From Planobispora longispora (lineage in GTDB: Bacteria; Actinomycetota; Actinomycetes; Streptosporangiales; Streptosporangiaceae): 64,000 nucleotides of DNA. Location: contig NZ_BOOH01000051.1 in NCBI RefSeq assembly GCF_016863135.1, positions 87,098 through 151,097 of the forward strand, given 5' to 3'. The translations under genes were made by a program, and so were the position numbers. Position 1 is the stretch's first letter. Every line of letters starts with the position of its first letter. Of this stretch, positions 50,920 to 58,257 are shown piece after piece. The notes beneath the pieces were generated by a model that did not search any database, had not been told where the DNA came from, and saw only the letters and a list, made by a program, of their open reading frames with translations.

Positions 50920-51341
50920 GACCCCCGCGCTGGGCGCCGGCGCCGGCGGGCGCGGGCGCGCTCTTGACCGCCTGCGCGCTCTTGACCGCCTGCACCATCT
51001 CCACCGGCCACCACAACCCCGGGACCGACCACGCCGTGGCCACCGCGCCCCCGGCCTACGACGCCTACGGCGCGCCCAAGGGCCCGACGCTGAACATCAC
51101 GATCGCCGCGGGGAAGGTCACCCCCGCCCCCGGCCGCGTCGAGGTCGTCAAAGGGCACGCCGTCCGCCTGGTCGTCACCTCCGACACCGCCGACGAACTG
51201 CACATCCACGGCTTCGACCTGACCCGCCCCCTGGAGCCGGGCAGACCGGCCACCGTCGACTTCATCGCCGGCCGCACCGGCCTGTTCGACGTCGAGACCC
51301 ACGACTCCGGGCTGGTCCTCACCCAGCTCCTGGTCCGATGA
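50916..51341 (+). CDS. cupredoxin-like lipoprotein
   Basis: 141 residues from GTG 50916, overlapping the preceding stop. Lipoprotein signal with two possible lipoboxes (LLTAC at about residues 17-21 and 24-28). The mature part is a beta-sandwich of cupredoxin type: LNITIAAGKVTPAPGRVEVVKGHAVRLVVTSDTADELHIHGFDL and GLFDVETHDSGLVLTQLLV. His residues occur at ELHIHGF and VETHDSG, but the usual Cys ligand is missing, so copper binding would be of a non-blue type or absent. Overlaps the next gene by ATGA. Confidence 0.8.
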   Translation: MRPPRWAPAPAGAGALLTACALLTACTISTGHHNPGTDHAVATAPPAYDAYGAPKGPTLNITIAAGKVTPAPGRVEVVKGHAVRLVVTSDTADELHIHGFDLTRPLEPGRPATVDFIAGRTGLFDVETHDSGLVLTQLLVR

Positions 51342-52633
51342 ACCCGGCGGCGGAGGTGCTCGCGCACGGCGTGGGGGACCGGCACGACCTGCCGATCCCG
51401 CTGTTCTACGCCTTCGCCGGGGCGTTCGCGGCGCTGTTCGTCTCGTTCCTGGGGCTCGCGCTGCTCTGGGCGGACTCGCGCTTCCGGGGCGGTGCGGCGG
51501 GACGGCCGGTGGCGCTGCCCGGGGGCGCGCGGACCCGCTGGACCCTGCGGATCCTGGGCCTGGCCGGGACCGCCTTCGCCGGGGCGTGGATGCTGCTGGG
51601 CCCCGACGACCCGGAGCGGAACCCGGCCGCCCACCTGGTCTACGTGGTGTTCTGGGTCGGCCTGGTCCCGGCGTCGCTGCTGTTCGGCCCGGTCTGGAAA
51701 CCGCTCAACCCGCTGCGCACGATCCACCTGCTGCTCGGCGGCCGGGACCGGGGCCCCGCCCCCTTCGGATACTGGCCGGCCGCGCTCGGCCTGACCGCGT
51801 TCACCTGGATGGAACTGGTCTCGCCGGAACCGGCCTCGACCGCCACGCTGCTGGCCTTCTTCACGCTGTACAGCGCGGCGCACCTGGCCGGGGCCCTGCG
51901 GTACGGCGCCGGATGGTTCGACCGGGCCGACGCCTTCGAGGTCTACTCCGCCCTGATCGGCCGCCTGTCCCCGCTGGGCCGCCGGGACGACGGCAGGCTC
52001 GTCCTGCGCAACCCGTTCAACGGCCTCGACGCCCTGCGCCCGGCCCCCGGCCTGGTCGCCACCGTGTGCGTGCTGCTCGGCTCGACCGGCTACGACGGCT
52101 TCTCCGGCGCGACGTGGTGGGTGGACGCCCTGCAGTCCGGGCCGCTGGGCCGTACCGCGACCGGGACCCTGGGCCTGCTCGCCGCGATCCTCCTCGTGGC
52201 GCTGCTCTACCGGGCGTGCGTCGGCGCGGCCGGGCTGATCGGCGGCGCGCGAACCGGGGGCCCGGGGCCGGGAAGCGGCGTACGGGTCACCGGGGGCGGG
52301 GCGGCGGCCCTGTTCGCCCACTCGCTCATCCCGATCGCGGTCGGCTACCTGATCGCCCATTACTTCTCCCTCCTGGTCATCGAGGGCCAGCGGGCGGCCG
52401 TCCTCTCCTTCGGCCTGGAGCGGGCCGTGGACCCCGAGGTCGTCGGGCCCGGCGTGATCGCCTCCGTCCAGGTGCTGGCCATCGTGATCGGTCACGTCGT
52501 GGGCGTCGTCGCCGCCCACGACCGCTCGGTGCGGCTGTTCGCGCCGGTGCGGGCGGTCGCCGGGCAGATCCCGCTGCTGATCCTGATGATCTGCTATACC
52601 CTCGGCGGGCTCACCCTGCTGCTCGCGGCATGA
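51338..52633 (+). CDS. polytopic membrane protein of the family often annotated fenitrothion hydrolase
   Basis: 431 residues from ATG 51338. About ten membrane segments. The start LAHGVGDRHDLPIPLFYAFAG and the later LVYVVFWVGLVPASLLFGPVWKPLNPLR match, from memory, a large actinomycete family that databases label fenitrothion hydrolase. I doubt that label as function. The His at 10 and 14 and another in AHSLIPIAVGYLIAHYF may bind a metal. It shares an operon with a cupredoxin-like lipoprotein, so an extracytoplasmic redox or metal role is likelier. Overlaps the TetR gene by ATGA. Confidence 0.72.
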   Translation: MNPAAEVLAHGVGDRHDLPIPLFYAFAGAFAALFVSFLGLALLWADSRFRGGAAGRPVALPGGARTRWTLRILGLAGTAFAGAWMLLGPDDPERNPAAHLVYVVFWVGLVPASLLFGPVWKPLNPLRTIHLLLGGRDRGPAPFGYWPAALGLTAFTWMELVSPEPASTATLLAFFTLYSAAHLAGALRYGAGWFDRADAFEVYSALIGRLSPLGRRDDGRLVLRNPFNGLDALRPAPGLVATVCVLLGSTGYDGFSGATWWVDALQSGPLGRTATGTLGLLAAILLVALLYRACVGAAGLIGGARTGGPGPGSGVRVTGGGAAALFAHSLIPIAVGYLIAHYFSLLVIEGQRAAVLSFGLERAVDPEVVGPGVIASVQVLAIVIGHVVGVVAAHDRSVRLFAPVRAVAGQIPLLILMICYTLGGLTLLLAA

Positions 52634-53208
52634 TTGAGGCCGTGGGATCCTCCGTACGCCGAAACCCGGTCCAGCAGCGCAGCGTGGAACGGGTGAACCA
52701 GATGCTCGACGCGGCCGCCGCCCTGCTCGACGAGGGGGGCTACGAGGCGCTGAGCACCCGTGCGGTGGCGGCCCGCGCCGAGGTGCCGATCGGCTCGATC
52801 TACCACTTCTTCCGCGACAAGCGCGGCCTGGCCGACGCCCTGGCCCGGCGCAACCTGGAGCGCTTCCTGGCCGGGGTCGAGCGGCGGCTGGCGGGAGTGA
52901 CGCACTGGACGGCCATGGTGGACCTGATCGTGGACGAGTACGTCGAGATGAAGCGCACCGTCCCGGGCTTCGCCGTCGTGGACTTCCGCGAGAACAAGGT
53001 GGTCGCCGAGTCCCTGGCGGCCCATCTCGCCCGCCGGATCGCCCCCGCCGACGCGGCCGACCTGATCCGTCCCATGACCGTCGCCGTCGAGGCCGCCGAT
53101 GCCCTGCTCAAGCTCGCCTTCCGCGAGTCCCCGGGGGGCGACCCCCACTACGTCGCCGAGACCAAGGAACTGCTCCGCGCCTACCTCGACCGCGCCCTTC
53201 CCCACTGA
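52630..53208 (+). CDS. TetR-family regulator
   Basis: 192 residues from ATG 52630. The HTH is LSTRAVAARAEVPIGSIYHFFRDKRGLADAL (about residues 42-72). N-terminal helix PVQQRSVERVNQMLDAAAALLDEGG. The ligand domain ends HYVAETKELLRAYLDRALPH. As last gene of the beta-helix/cupredoxin/membrane operon it probably regulates that operon or the convergent multicopper oxidase locus. Target site not identified. Confidence 0.9.
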   Translation: MIEAVGSSVRRNPVQQRSVERVNQMLDAAAALLDEGGYEALSTRAVAARAEVPIGSIYHFFRDKRGLADALARRNLERFLAGVERRLAGVTHWTAMVDLIVDEYVEMKRTVPGFAVVDFRENKVVAESLAAHLARRIAPADAADLIRPMTVAVEAADALLKLAFRESPGGDPHYVAETKELLRAYLDRALPH

Positions 53209-53214
53209 GAGTGT

Positions 53215-53231
53215 CCCGAGGACGCCTCGGG
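53215..53231. terminator. hairpin after the TetR gene
   Basis: CCCGAGG (53215-53221) and CCTCGGG (53225-53231) form a 7-bp stem with a 3-base loop, 6 bases after the TetR stop. No T-run. Confidence 0.45.
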
Positions 53232-53244
53232 AACGGGCGGCTCC

Positions 53245-53310
53245 GGGAACGTCTCGGGAACGCCCCGAGGACGCGCTGGGAACGTCTCGGGAACGCCCCG
53301 AGGACGCGCT
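53245..53310. repeat. two exact 33-bp tandem repeats between convergent genes
   Basis: A 33-base unit beginning GGGAACGTCTCGGGAACG is repeated exactly at 53245-53277 and 53278-53310, with partial copies on both sides (53209-53345). The gap between the TetR and multicopper oxidase genes holds no other structure. Confidence 0.85.
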
Positions 53311-53414
53311 GGGAACGGCCTGGAGCGCTCCGAGGACGCCTCGTCCCGCCGTGCCCCGCCGATCCGGAGTCCCGGTGGCCGCCCGGCCGGACCCACTCCG
53401 GCCGGGAGACGCGC

Positions 53415-55658
53415 CTACTCGGGATGGTTGGCGGTCGTGCCGCCGACGCCGAAGGACGTGCCGACGCCGTCGTAGGCGAAGTGCAGCACCATGCCCGCGA
53501 CGGCGTGGGTGAGATCGTGGCAGTGCGCGAGCCAGATGCCGGGGTTGTCGGCGCGCAGCGCGACCTGCCACACCTCGCCGGGCTGGACGTCGAAGGTGTC
53601 CAGCCAGAGCGGACCGCCCTCCGGGACCTTCCCGTCGCGGGACAGGACGAGCACGTGGTGGCCGTGCGGGTGCATGGGATGGGTGTCGGATCCCCGGTTG
53701 ACCACGGTGAGGCGGATCAGCTCGCCCTCGCGGACCCGCAGCGGCGGCACGTGCGGGAAGACCTCGCCGTCGACGGTGTAGGCGTACTGGGGCACGCGGC
53801 CGACGAACCTGAACTGGCGGTCGAGCACCATCGTGTAGTCGCGGTCGAACGCCTCCGCCGGGACGGGCGCGCCGTAGCGGAGCGGGCCGAACTCCTCCGG
53901 CGGCGGCGCGGGGGAACCATAGGAGAGCAGGTCGAGCACCGGCGCGTCCACGAACGGGACGGCGCCGGCGGGCGCGGTGACATCGGGCACGCCGGTTCGG
54001 GGCGTGGTGGCGGGCGGGGCGGTCCCCGGGGCGGTCCCGGGAGCGGCGGGCGGGGTCAGGACCAGGCCGGTCCACGGTGCTCCCTCCACGGCGAGCCGCA
54101 CCGGCCGGGCGGGCATCGTGAAGGCGAGGTCGTGGCGGGATCCGGCGGGCACCCTGAGCACCACGCCGGACACCTCCGACGGCCCGGACAGATCACGGCC
54201 GTCCACCGCCACCACCCGGAACGGGGAGCCGTCCAGCGAGAACCGGCGCGGGACCGAGTCGGTGTTCACCAGCCGGAGGCGGACCGGGGTCCCCGCCGGG
54301 ATCTCACGCGTGCCGGGCAGGTCGCTGGCGCCGAGCGTCGTGACGCCGCCGAAGGTGTGCACGGGCAGGGTGAGATCGAGACCGGCGCCGGAACCCGTCG
54401 TGGACAGACCGGCACCTGGGTTCGTTGTGGACTGGCCTGCGCCTGAATCCGTTGTGGACTGGCCTGCGTCTGGGTTCGTTGTGGACTGGCCGGTGCCGGG
54501 GTCCGTTGTGGGCTGGCCGGGGCCTGGGCCCGCCGTGGACGTGCCGGTGTCAGGGCTCGTCGCGGCCGGCCGGGGGAGGACGACGAGCGTGCCGAACAGA
54601 CCGCGGGGAACGGACTCGGCCGGGTTCTGGTGGCTGTGGTACCAGTAGGTCCCCGGGACGTCGGCGAGGAACCGGTAGGTGAAGGCGCCGCCGGGCATGA
54701 CGGCGTCCTGCGTCACCCCGGCGACCCCGTCCTCGCCGTTGGGCACGTCGTATCCGTGCCAGTGCAGGCTCACCCCGGTGGCGATGTCGGTGTTGCGCAG
54801 CTCGACCTGCACCAGGTCGCCCTCGGTGACGGTCAGGGCCGGGCCGGGCAGCGAGCCGAAGGTCCAGGCGTCGAGGGTCCGGCCCGAGGGCAGGGCGACC
54901 CGCTCCTGGCGGGCGGTGAGGACGAAGCGCCGGAGCGGCCCCTCCGCGTCGGCGGGCGTGCGCAGCCCGGCCACGGACGTGCCGCCCGGCTGCGTGCCGT
55001 CCGGGTGCGTGTCGCCCGAGTGGGTGCCCCCCGAGTGGGCGTCGCCCGGGTCCGCGCCGTGCGCGTGTCCGCCCGCGAGATCGGAGGTGCGCGACCAGGC
55101 GGAGCCCGCGGGGATCGCGACCGCGAGCAGGCAGACCACTCCCAGCGCCCCCGCCGTGACGGGACGGCCGCGCCCGCTGACCGTCAGCCAGGTGATCCCC
55201 GACGCCGCCGCCACGAGGGTCACCAGGACGAGCCCGGAGACCGGGGTCGCCGGGTAGCCGACGACCAGGGTCGCGATCGGGCCCGCCGCCGCGCCGTACC
55301 CGGTGGTCAGCAGGGCGGTCCGCACGGCCGGCGAAGGCGTCGCGGCACGCCCCCGTGCCGCCGCGACGAGGAAGGGACCGGCGAGCGGCACCGCCACCAG
55401 GGCGGGGAGGACCACCAGCGGGAGCGCCAGCACCGCCTTCTCCTGCGCGAACCACCAGCCCTGGGCGGCGAGGGCCGCCACGGTCGCGATCCGGCCGGCG
55501 GTCGCGGCGACGGCGAGGCCGGTCAGGGCCGCCCCGACGAGCGCACCGCGCCGCCCGGCCCCCTCCTGCCGGACGGCCACGGTGATGCCCGCGCCCAGCC
55601 AGAACCCGGCGACCAGCACGGTCAGGGCCAGGTCCAGGGCGAGGAGGGCGCGGGTCAT
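53415..55658 (-). CDS. multicopper oxidase with N-terminal membrane domain
   Basis: 747 residues from ATG 55658, overlapping the upstream gene's stop by ATGA. Residues 1-190 hold five or six membrane segments, then a His/Gly-rich stretch (GGHAHGADPGDAHSGGTHSG). The oxidase part has the full set of copper motifs: SLHWHGYDVPN, GTYWYHSHQNP, HPMHPHGHHVL and LAHCHDLTHAVAGM. These make the T1 site and the trinuclear cluster, so it should oxidise substrates with reduction of O2 to water outside the cell. A 45-residue linker of five tandem repeats (54384-54518) sits between cupredoxin domains. Substrate unknown (metal, phenol or thiol). Confidence 0.9.
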   Translation of the reverse strand: MTRALLALDLALTVLVAGFWLGAGITVAVRQEGAGRRGALVGAALTGLAVAATAGRIATVAALAAQGWWFAQEKAVLALPLVVLPALVAVPLAGPFLVAAARGRAATPSPAVRTALLTTGYGAAAGPIATLVVGYPATPVSGLVLVTLVAAASGITWLTVSGRGRPVTAGALGVVCLLAVAIPAGSAWSRTSDLAGGHAHGADPGDAHSGGTHSGDTHPDGTQPGGTSVAGLRTPADAEGPLRRFVLTARQERVALPSGRTLDAWTFGSLPGPALTVTEGDLVQVELRNTDIATGVSLHWHGYDVPNGEDGVAGVTQDAVMPGGAFTYRFLADVPGTYWYHSHQNPAESVPRGLFGTLVVLPRPAATSPDTGTSTAGPGPGQPTTDPGTGQSTTNPDAGQSTTDSGAGQSTTNPGAGLSTTGSGAGLDLTLPVHTFGGVTTLGASDLPGTREIPAGTPVRLRLVNTDSVPRRFSLDGSPFRVVAVDGRDLSGPSEVSGVVLRVPAGSRHDLAFTMPARPVRLAVEGAPWTGLVLTPPAAPGTAPGTAPPATTPRTGVPDVTAPAGAVPFVDAPVLDLLSYGSPAPPPEEFGPLRYGAPVPAEAFDRDYTMVLDRQFRFVGRVPQYAYTVDGEVFPHVPPLRVREGELIRLTVVNRGSDTHPMHPHGHHVLVLSRDGKVPEGGPLWLDTFDVQPGEVWQVALRADNPGIWLAHCHDLTHAVAGMVLHFAYDGVGTSFGVGGTTANHPE
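54384..54518 (-). repeat. five 27-bp tandem repeats in the multicopper oxidase linker
   Basis: The 9-residue unit GQSTTNPDA and its variants (GQPTTDPGT, GQSTTDSGA, GQSTTNPGA, GLSTTGSGA) are encoded by five consecutive 27-base units. They lie in a Pro/Thr/Ser linker and keep the frame, so copy number can vary. Confidence 0.9.
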
Positions 55659-56251
55659 CGCTGATCCGGGGGGAACTGCGGGGAGTCCGCGCTGACCTGG
55701 GCGCGTTCCGGGAGCGGGACGACCCGGGAGGCTTCAGACCCGTCCCAGGACGGCTCCACGGAGACCCCGGAGGTCCCGGGAGCCGCGGAGGACGCCGGGG
55801 CGAGGCCCGCCTCCGCGTGCGCGCGCGCCCGCCGTACCAGCACGATGCAGACCCACAGGATCACCAGCCCGTTGACCGCGTGCAGGCCGAGGATGGCCTG
55901 GCCGGCCACGTTCGTCTGCTCCTCGGACGACCCGGTGATGCCCGCCAGGATGAACCAGAGGATCTGCACGATGATGAGGCCGAAGGGCAGGAGGGTGAAC
56001 CCGATCAGGCGGCCGGGGGCCTTCGCGATCGCGGCCATGATTGTTGCCAGGAGGGTGAGGATCGGAATGGCGCCCGAGCCGTTGATCCGGTGCATGATGA
56101 ACTGCGAGTCGTTCTCCGGGACGGTGAAGACGCCGAACGCGGCGAAATAGAACTGGATCACGACCGCGCCCAGCAGGAGCACGCACAGGACGGCGTACGC
56201 CTGGCGTGCGAACGAGGGGCGGGCGGGCCGTGCCGCTGAAGCGCTGGTCAT
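55655..56251 (-). CDS. four-segment membrane protein, DUF6220-like
   Basis: 198 residues from ATG 56251 behind GGAGG with 6 bases spacing. Four membrane segments: YAVLCVLLLGAVVIQFYFAAFG, ILTLLATIMAAIAKAPG, GFTLLPFGLIIVQILWFIL and AILGLHAVNGLVILWVCIVLV. His in IMHRINGSG and in LGLHAVNG could bind heme or copper between helices. The C-terminal 60 residues are hydrophilic. Overlaps the multicopper oxidase start, so it likely works with it, perhaps as electron or quinone partner. Confidence 0.8.
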   Translation of the reverse strand: MTSASAARPARPSFARQAYAVLCVLLLGAVVIQFYFAAFGVFTVPENDSQFIMHRINGSGAIPILTLLATIMAAIAKAPGRLIGFTLLPFGLIIVQILWFILAGITGSSEEQTNVAGQAILGLHAVNGLVILWVCIVLVRRARAHAEAGLAPASSAAPGTSGVSVEPSWDGSEASRVVPLPERAQVSADSPQFPPDQR

Positions 56252-56408
56252 GAGTGCCTCCGGTTTCTCGCTTCCACACAGTCGACGCTAGGAAGCGGGA
56301 GGCGGGTGTTTAACCGGGTGAACCCTCAGAGTGGGGTGGGGTTTTCCTCCAGGCTGACCCCAGGCGGGCCTCCTGGTGATGCCTGGCCGCCGCACACAGA
56401 ATGGGCGT

Positions 56409-57449
56409 ATGCGAGCTCTCTGCACGGTGCTCGCGGCAGTCGGCGGGTGTGCGATCGCGCTGGCCGTCGCTCTCGCGCCGGCCGCGGGCCGGCCGTCCGT
56501 GGCCGGCTGGGTCCTGCTGGGGCCGTTCCCCATGTACGCCGCCGTGCTGCTGGCGATCGGTGTGACCCTGCTGCTCCAGCCGGTGCGCGGGCGGCTGGAG
56601 CAGCTGGCCGACCGGTGGGTCTTCGGCGCCAGGCTCGACGGCTACCGGCTGCTCAGCCGGTTCGGCGCGGCGCTGGAGAAAGCACAGGGCCCGGCCACGC
56701 TGCTGCAGGAACTGGCCGAGACCGTGCGCCGGGGGCTGAACCTGACCTGGGCCCGGGTACGCCTCGACCCGGACGTCGCCCGGGCCGGGAGCGCGCAGGG
56801 GGTCGGCGCCGGGAAGCGGGCGGACCCGGCGCTGGTGGTCCCCATCATCCACGGCCAGAGGGTGCTGGGCAGCATCGAGTGCGGTCCCCGGCGGGACGGC
56901 CCGTTCCTGAAGGAGGACCGCCGCCTCCTGGGCTACCTCGCCGGCCAGGCGGCGGCCGCCGTGCACAACATCCACCTCACCGCCGAGCTGTCCGCGCAGC
57001 TCCGGCTGATCCGGCGGCAGGCGGCCGAGCTGTCCGCCTCCCGGGAGCGGGTCGCCCAGGGGCAGGACGCCGAGCGCCGCCGCATCCAGCGTGACCTGCA
57101 CGACGGCGTGCAGCAGGAGGTGGTGGCCCTGACCGCCAAGCTGGGGCTGGTCCGGCAGCGGCTGGGGCGCGGCGACCCGCGGGGCGGGCAGGACCTGGCC
57201 GAGCTCCATCAGGACCTGGGCACACTCCTGAACGGTCTGAGGGAGTTCGCCTACACGATCCATCCGCCGGTCCTCAGCGACCAGGGGCTGCTGTTCGACC
57301 CGGCGGCCGGTCACGGGCTGGGCCTGACCGGGCTCGCCGACCGGCTCGACATCGTCGGCGGCGCCCTGCGGGTGGACACCGCCGAGGGGGAGGGCACCGA
57401 ACTGCGCATGGAGATTCCCCTGACCCGGCCGGAGGACATCGATGCCTGA
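56409..57449 (+). CDS. sensor histidine kinase missing part of its ATPase domain
   Basis: 346 residues from ATG 56409; an upstream GTG at 56376 is in frame. Two membrane segments, a GAF-like region (WVFGARLDGYRLLSRFG, then LVVPIIHGQRVLGSIECG) and the DHp helix with the phosphoacceptor His: RRRIQRDLHDGVQQEVVALTAKLG. After IHPPVLSDQGL the sequence jumps straight to LFDPAAGHGLGLTGLADRL. The N-box (EALTN-like) and about 75 residues of ATPase domain are absent, with no frame change. Overlaps the response regulator by 8 bases. It may be catalytically dead or work with another ATPase. Confidence 0.83.
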   Translation: MRALCTVLAAVGGCAIALAVALAPAAGRPSVAGWVLLGPFPMYAAVLLAIGVTLLLQPVRGRLEQLADRWVFGARLDGYRLLSRFGAALEKAQGPATLLQELAETVRRGLNLTWARVRLDPDVARAGSAQGVGAGKRADPALVVPIIHGQRVLGSIECGPRRDGPFLKEDRRLLGYLAGQAAAAVHNIHLTAELSAQLRLIRRQAAELSASRERVAQGQDAERRRIQRDLHDGVQQEVVALTAKLGLVRQRLGRGDPRGGQDLAELHQDLGTLLNGLREFAYTIHPPVLSDQGLLFDPAAGHGLGLTGLADRLDIVGGALRVDTAEGEGTELRMEIPLTRPEDIDA

Positions 57450-58200
57450 ACCCCTGCGGATCGTCATGGCCGACGACAACTACCTCGTCCGGGAGGGCGC
57501 GCGGCGCCTGCTGGAGGACTCCGGCGAGGTCGTCGTCCAGGCCGCGGTCGGCTCCGCGCCCGAACTGCTCGACGCGGTACGGCGCATGCGCCCCGAGGCC
57601 GTGCTGACCGACATCCGCATGCCCCCCGGAGCGGTCCCGGAGGGCCTGCCCACCTATGACTCTGCGGCGGGCCCGGTCAACGGAGCCGCCCAGGCCGACC
57701 GGACCGGCCGGGCGATGGAGGGCATCGACGCCGCCCACGCCATCAAGGCGGGCCACCCGGAGATCGGCGTGGTCATCCTGTCCCAGTACGTCGACGAGTC
57801 CTACGCCTTCGAACTGTTCCGCGACGGCACCGCCGGCCTGGCCTACCTGCTCAAGGACCGCATCGGCGACCTGAACCGGCTGCTGGACGCGCTGCGCGAG
57901 GTGTCCCGCGGCGGATCGGTCATCGACCCCCAGGTGGTCGAGGCGCTCGTCACCCGCCGCGTCCGGCTGCGAGAGTCACCCCTCGCCCCGCTCACCGCCC
58001 GCGAGCTCGACGTCCTGCGCGAGATGGCCCAGGGCCGCGGCAACGCGGGCATCGCCGCCGAGCTGTCCCTGTCGGAGTCGTCGGTGGAGAAGCACGTCAA
58101 CGCCATCTTCGCCAAGCTCGGCCTCACCGCCGAACCGCTGGTCCACCGGCGCGTCACGGCCGTGCCGACCTTCCTCCGCGAGGCCGGCCTCAGCGGCTGA
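57442..58200 (+). CDS. LuxR/NarL-type response regulator with an inserted loop
   Basis: 252 residues from ATG 57442. Receiver domain: MADDNYLVREGARRLL, phosphoacceptor Asp in AVLTDIRMPPG (about residue 55), VVILSQYVDESYAFELF, and Lys in AYLLKDRIGD. The HTH is LTARELDVLREMAQGRG and LSLSESSVEKHVNAIFAKLGL. Between the Asp loop and helix 3 is an extra segment of about 25 residues (EGLPTYDSAAGPVNGAAQ...), which is not usual. It pairs with the partly deleted kinase just upstream. Confidence 0.9.
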   Translation: MPEPLRIVMADDNYLVREGARRLLEDSGEVVVQAAVGSAPELLDAVRRMRPEAVLTDIRMPPGAVPEGLPTYDSAAGPVNGAAQADRTGRAMEGIDAAHAIKAGHPEIGVVILSQYVDESYAFELFRDGTAGLAYLLKDRIGDLNRLLDALREVSRGGSVIDPQVVEALVTRRVRLRESPLAPLTARELDVLREMAQGRGNAGIAAELSLSESSVEKHVNAIFAKLGLTAEPLVHRRVTAVPTFLREAGLSG

Positions 58201-58257
58201 CACCGCCGCCGGTCGCCCCGCCCGGGAAGGCCCCGGCCGCGCCCGCCGGGAAACACG

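Noticed and set aside
51338..52633. Naming the polytopic membrane protein as fenitrothion hydrolase
   Set aside because: Similarity to that database family is recalled, but nothing in the sequence or operon supports organophosphate hydrolysis, so I left the function open.
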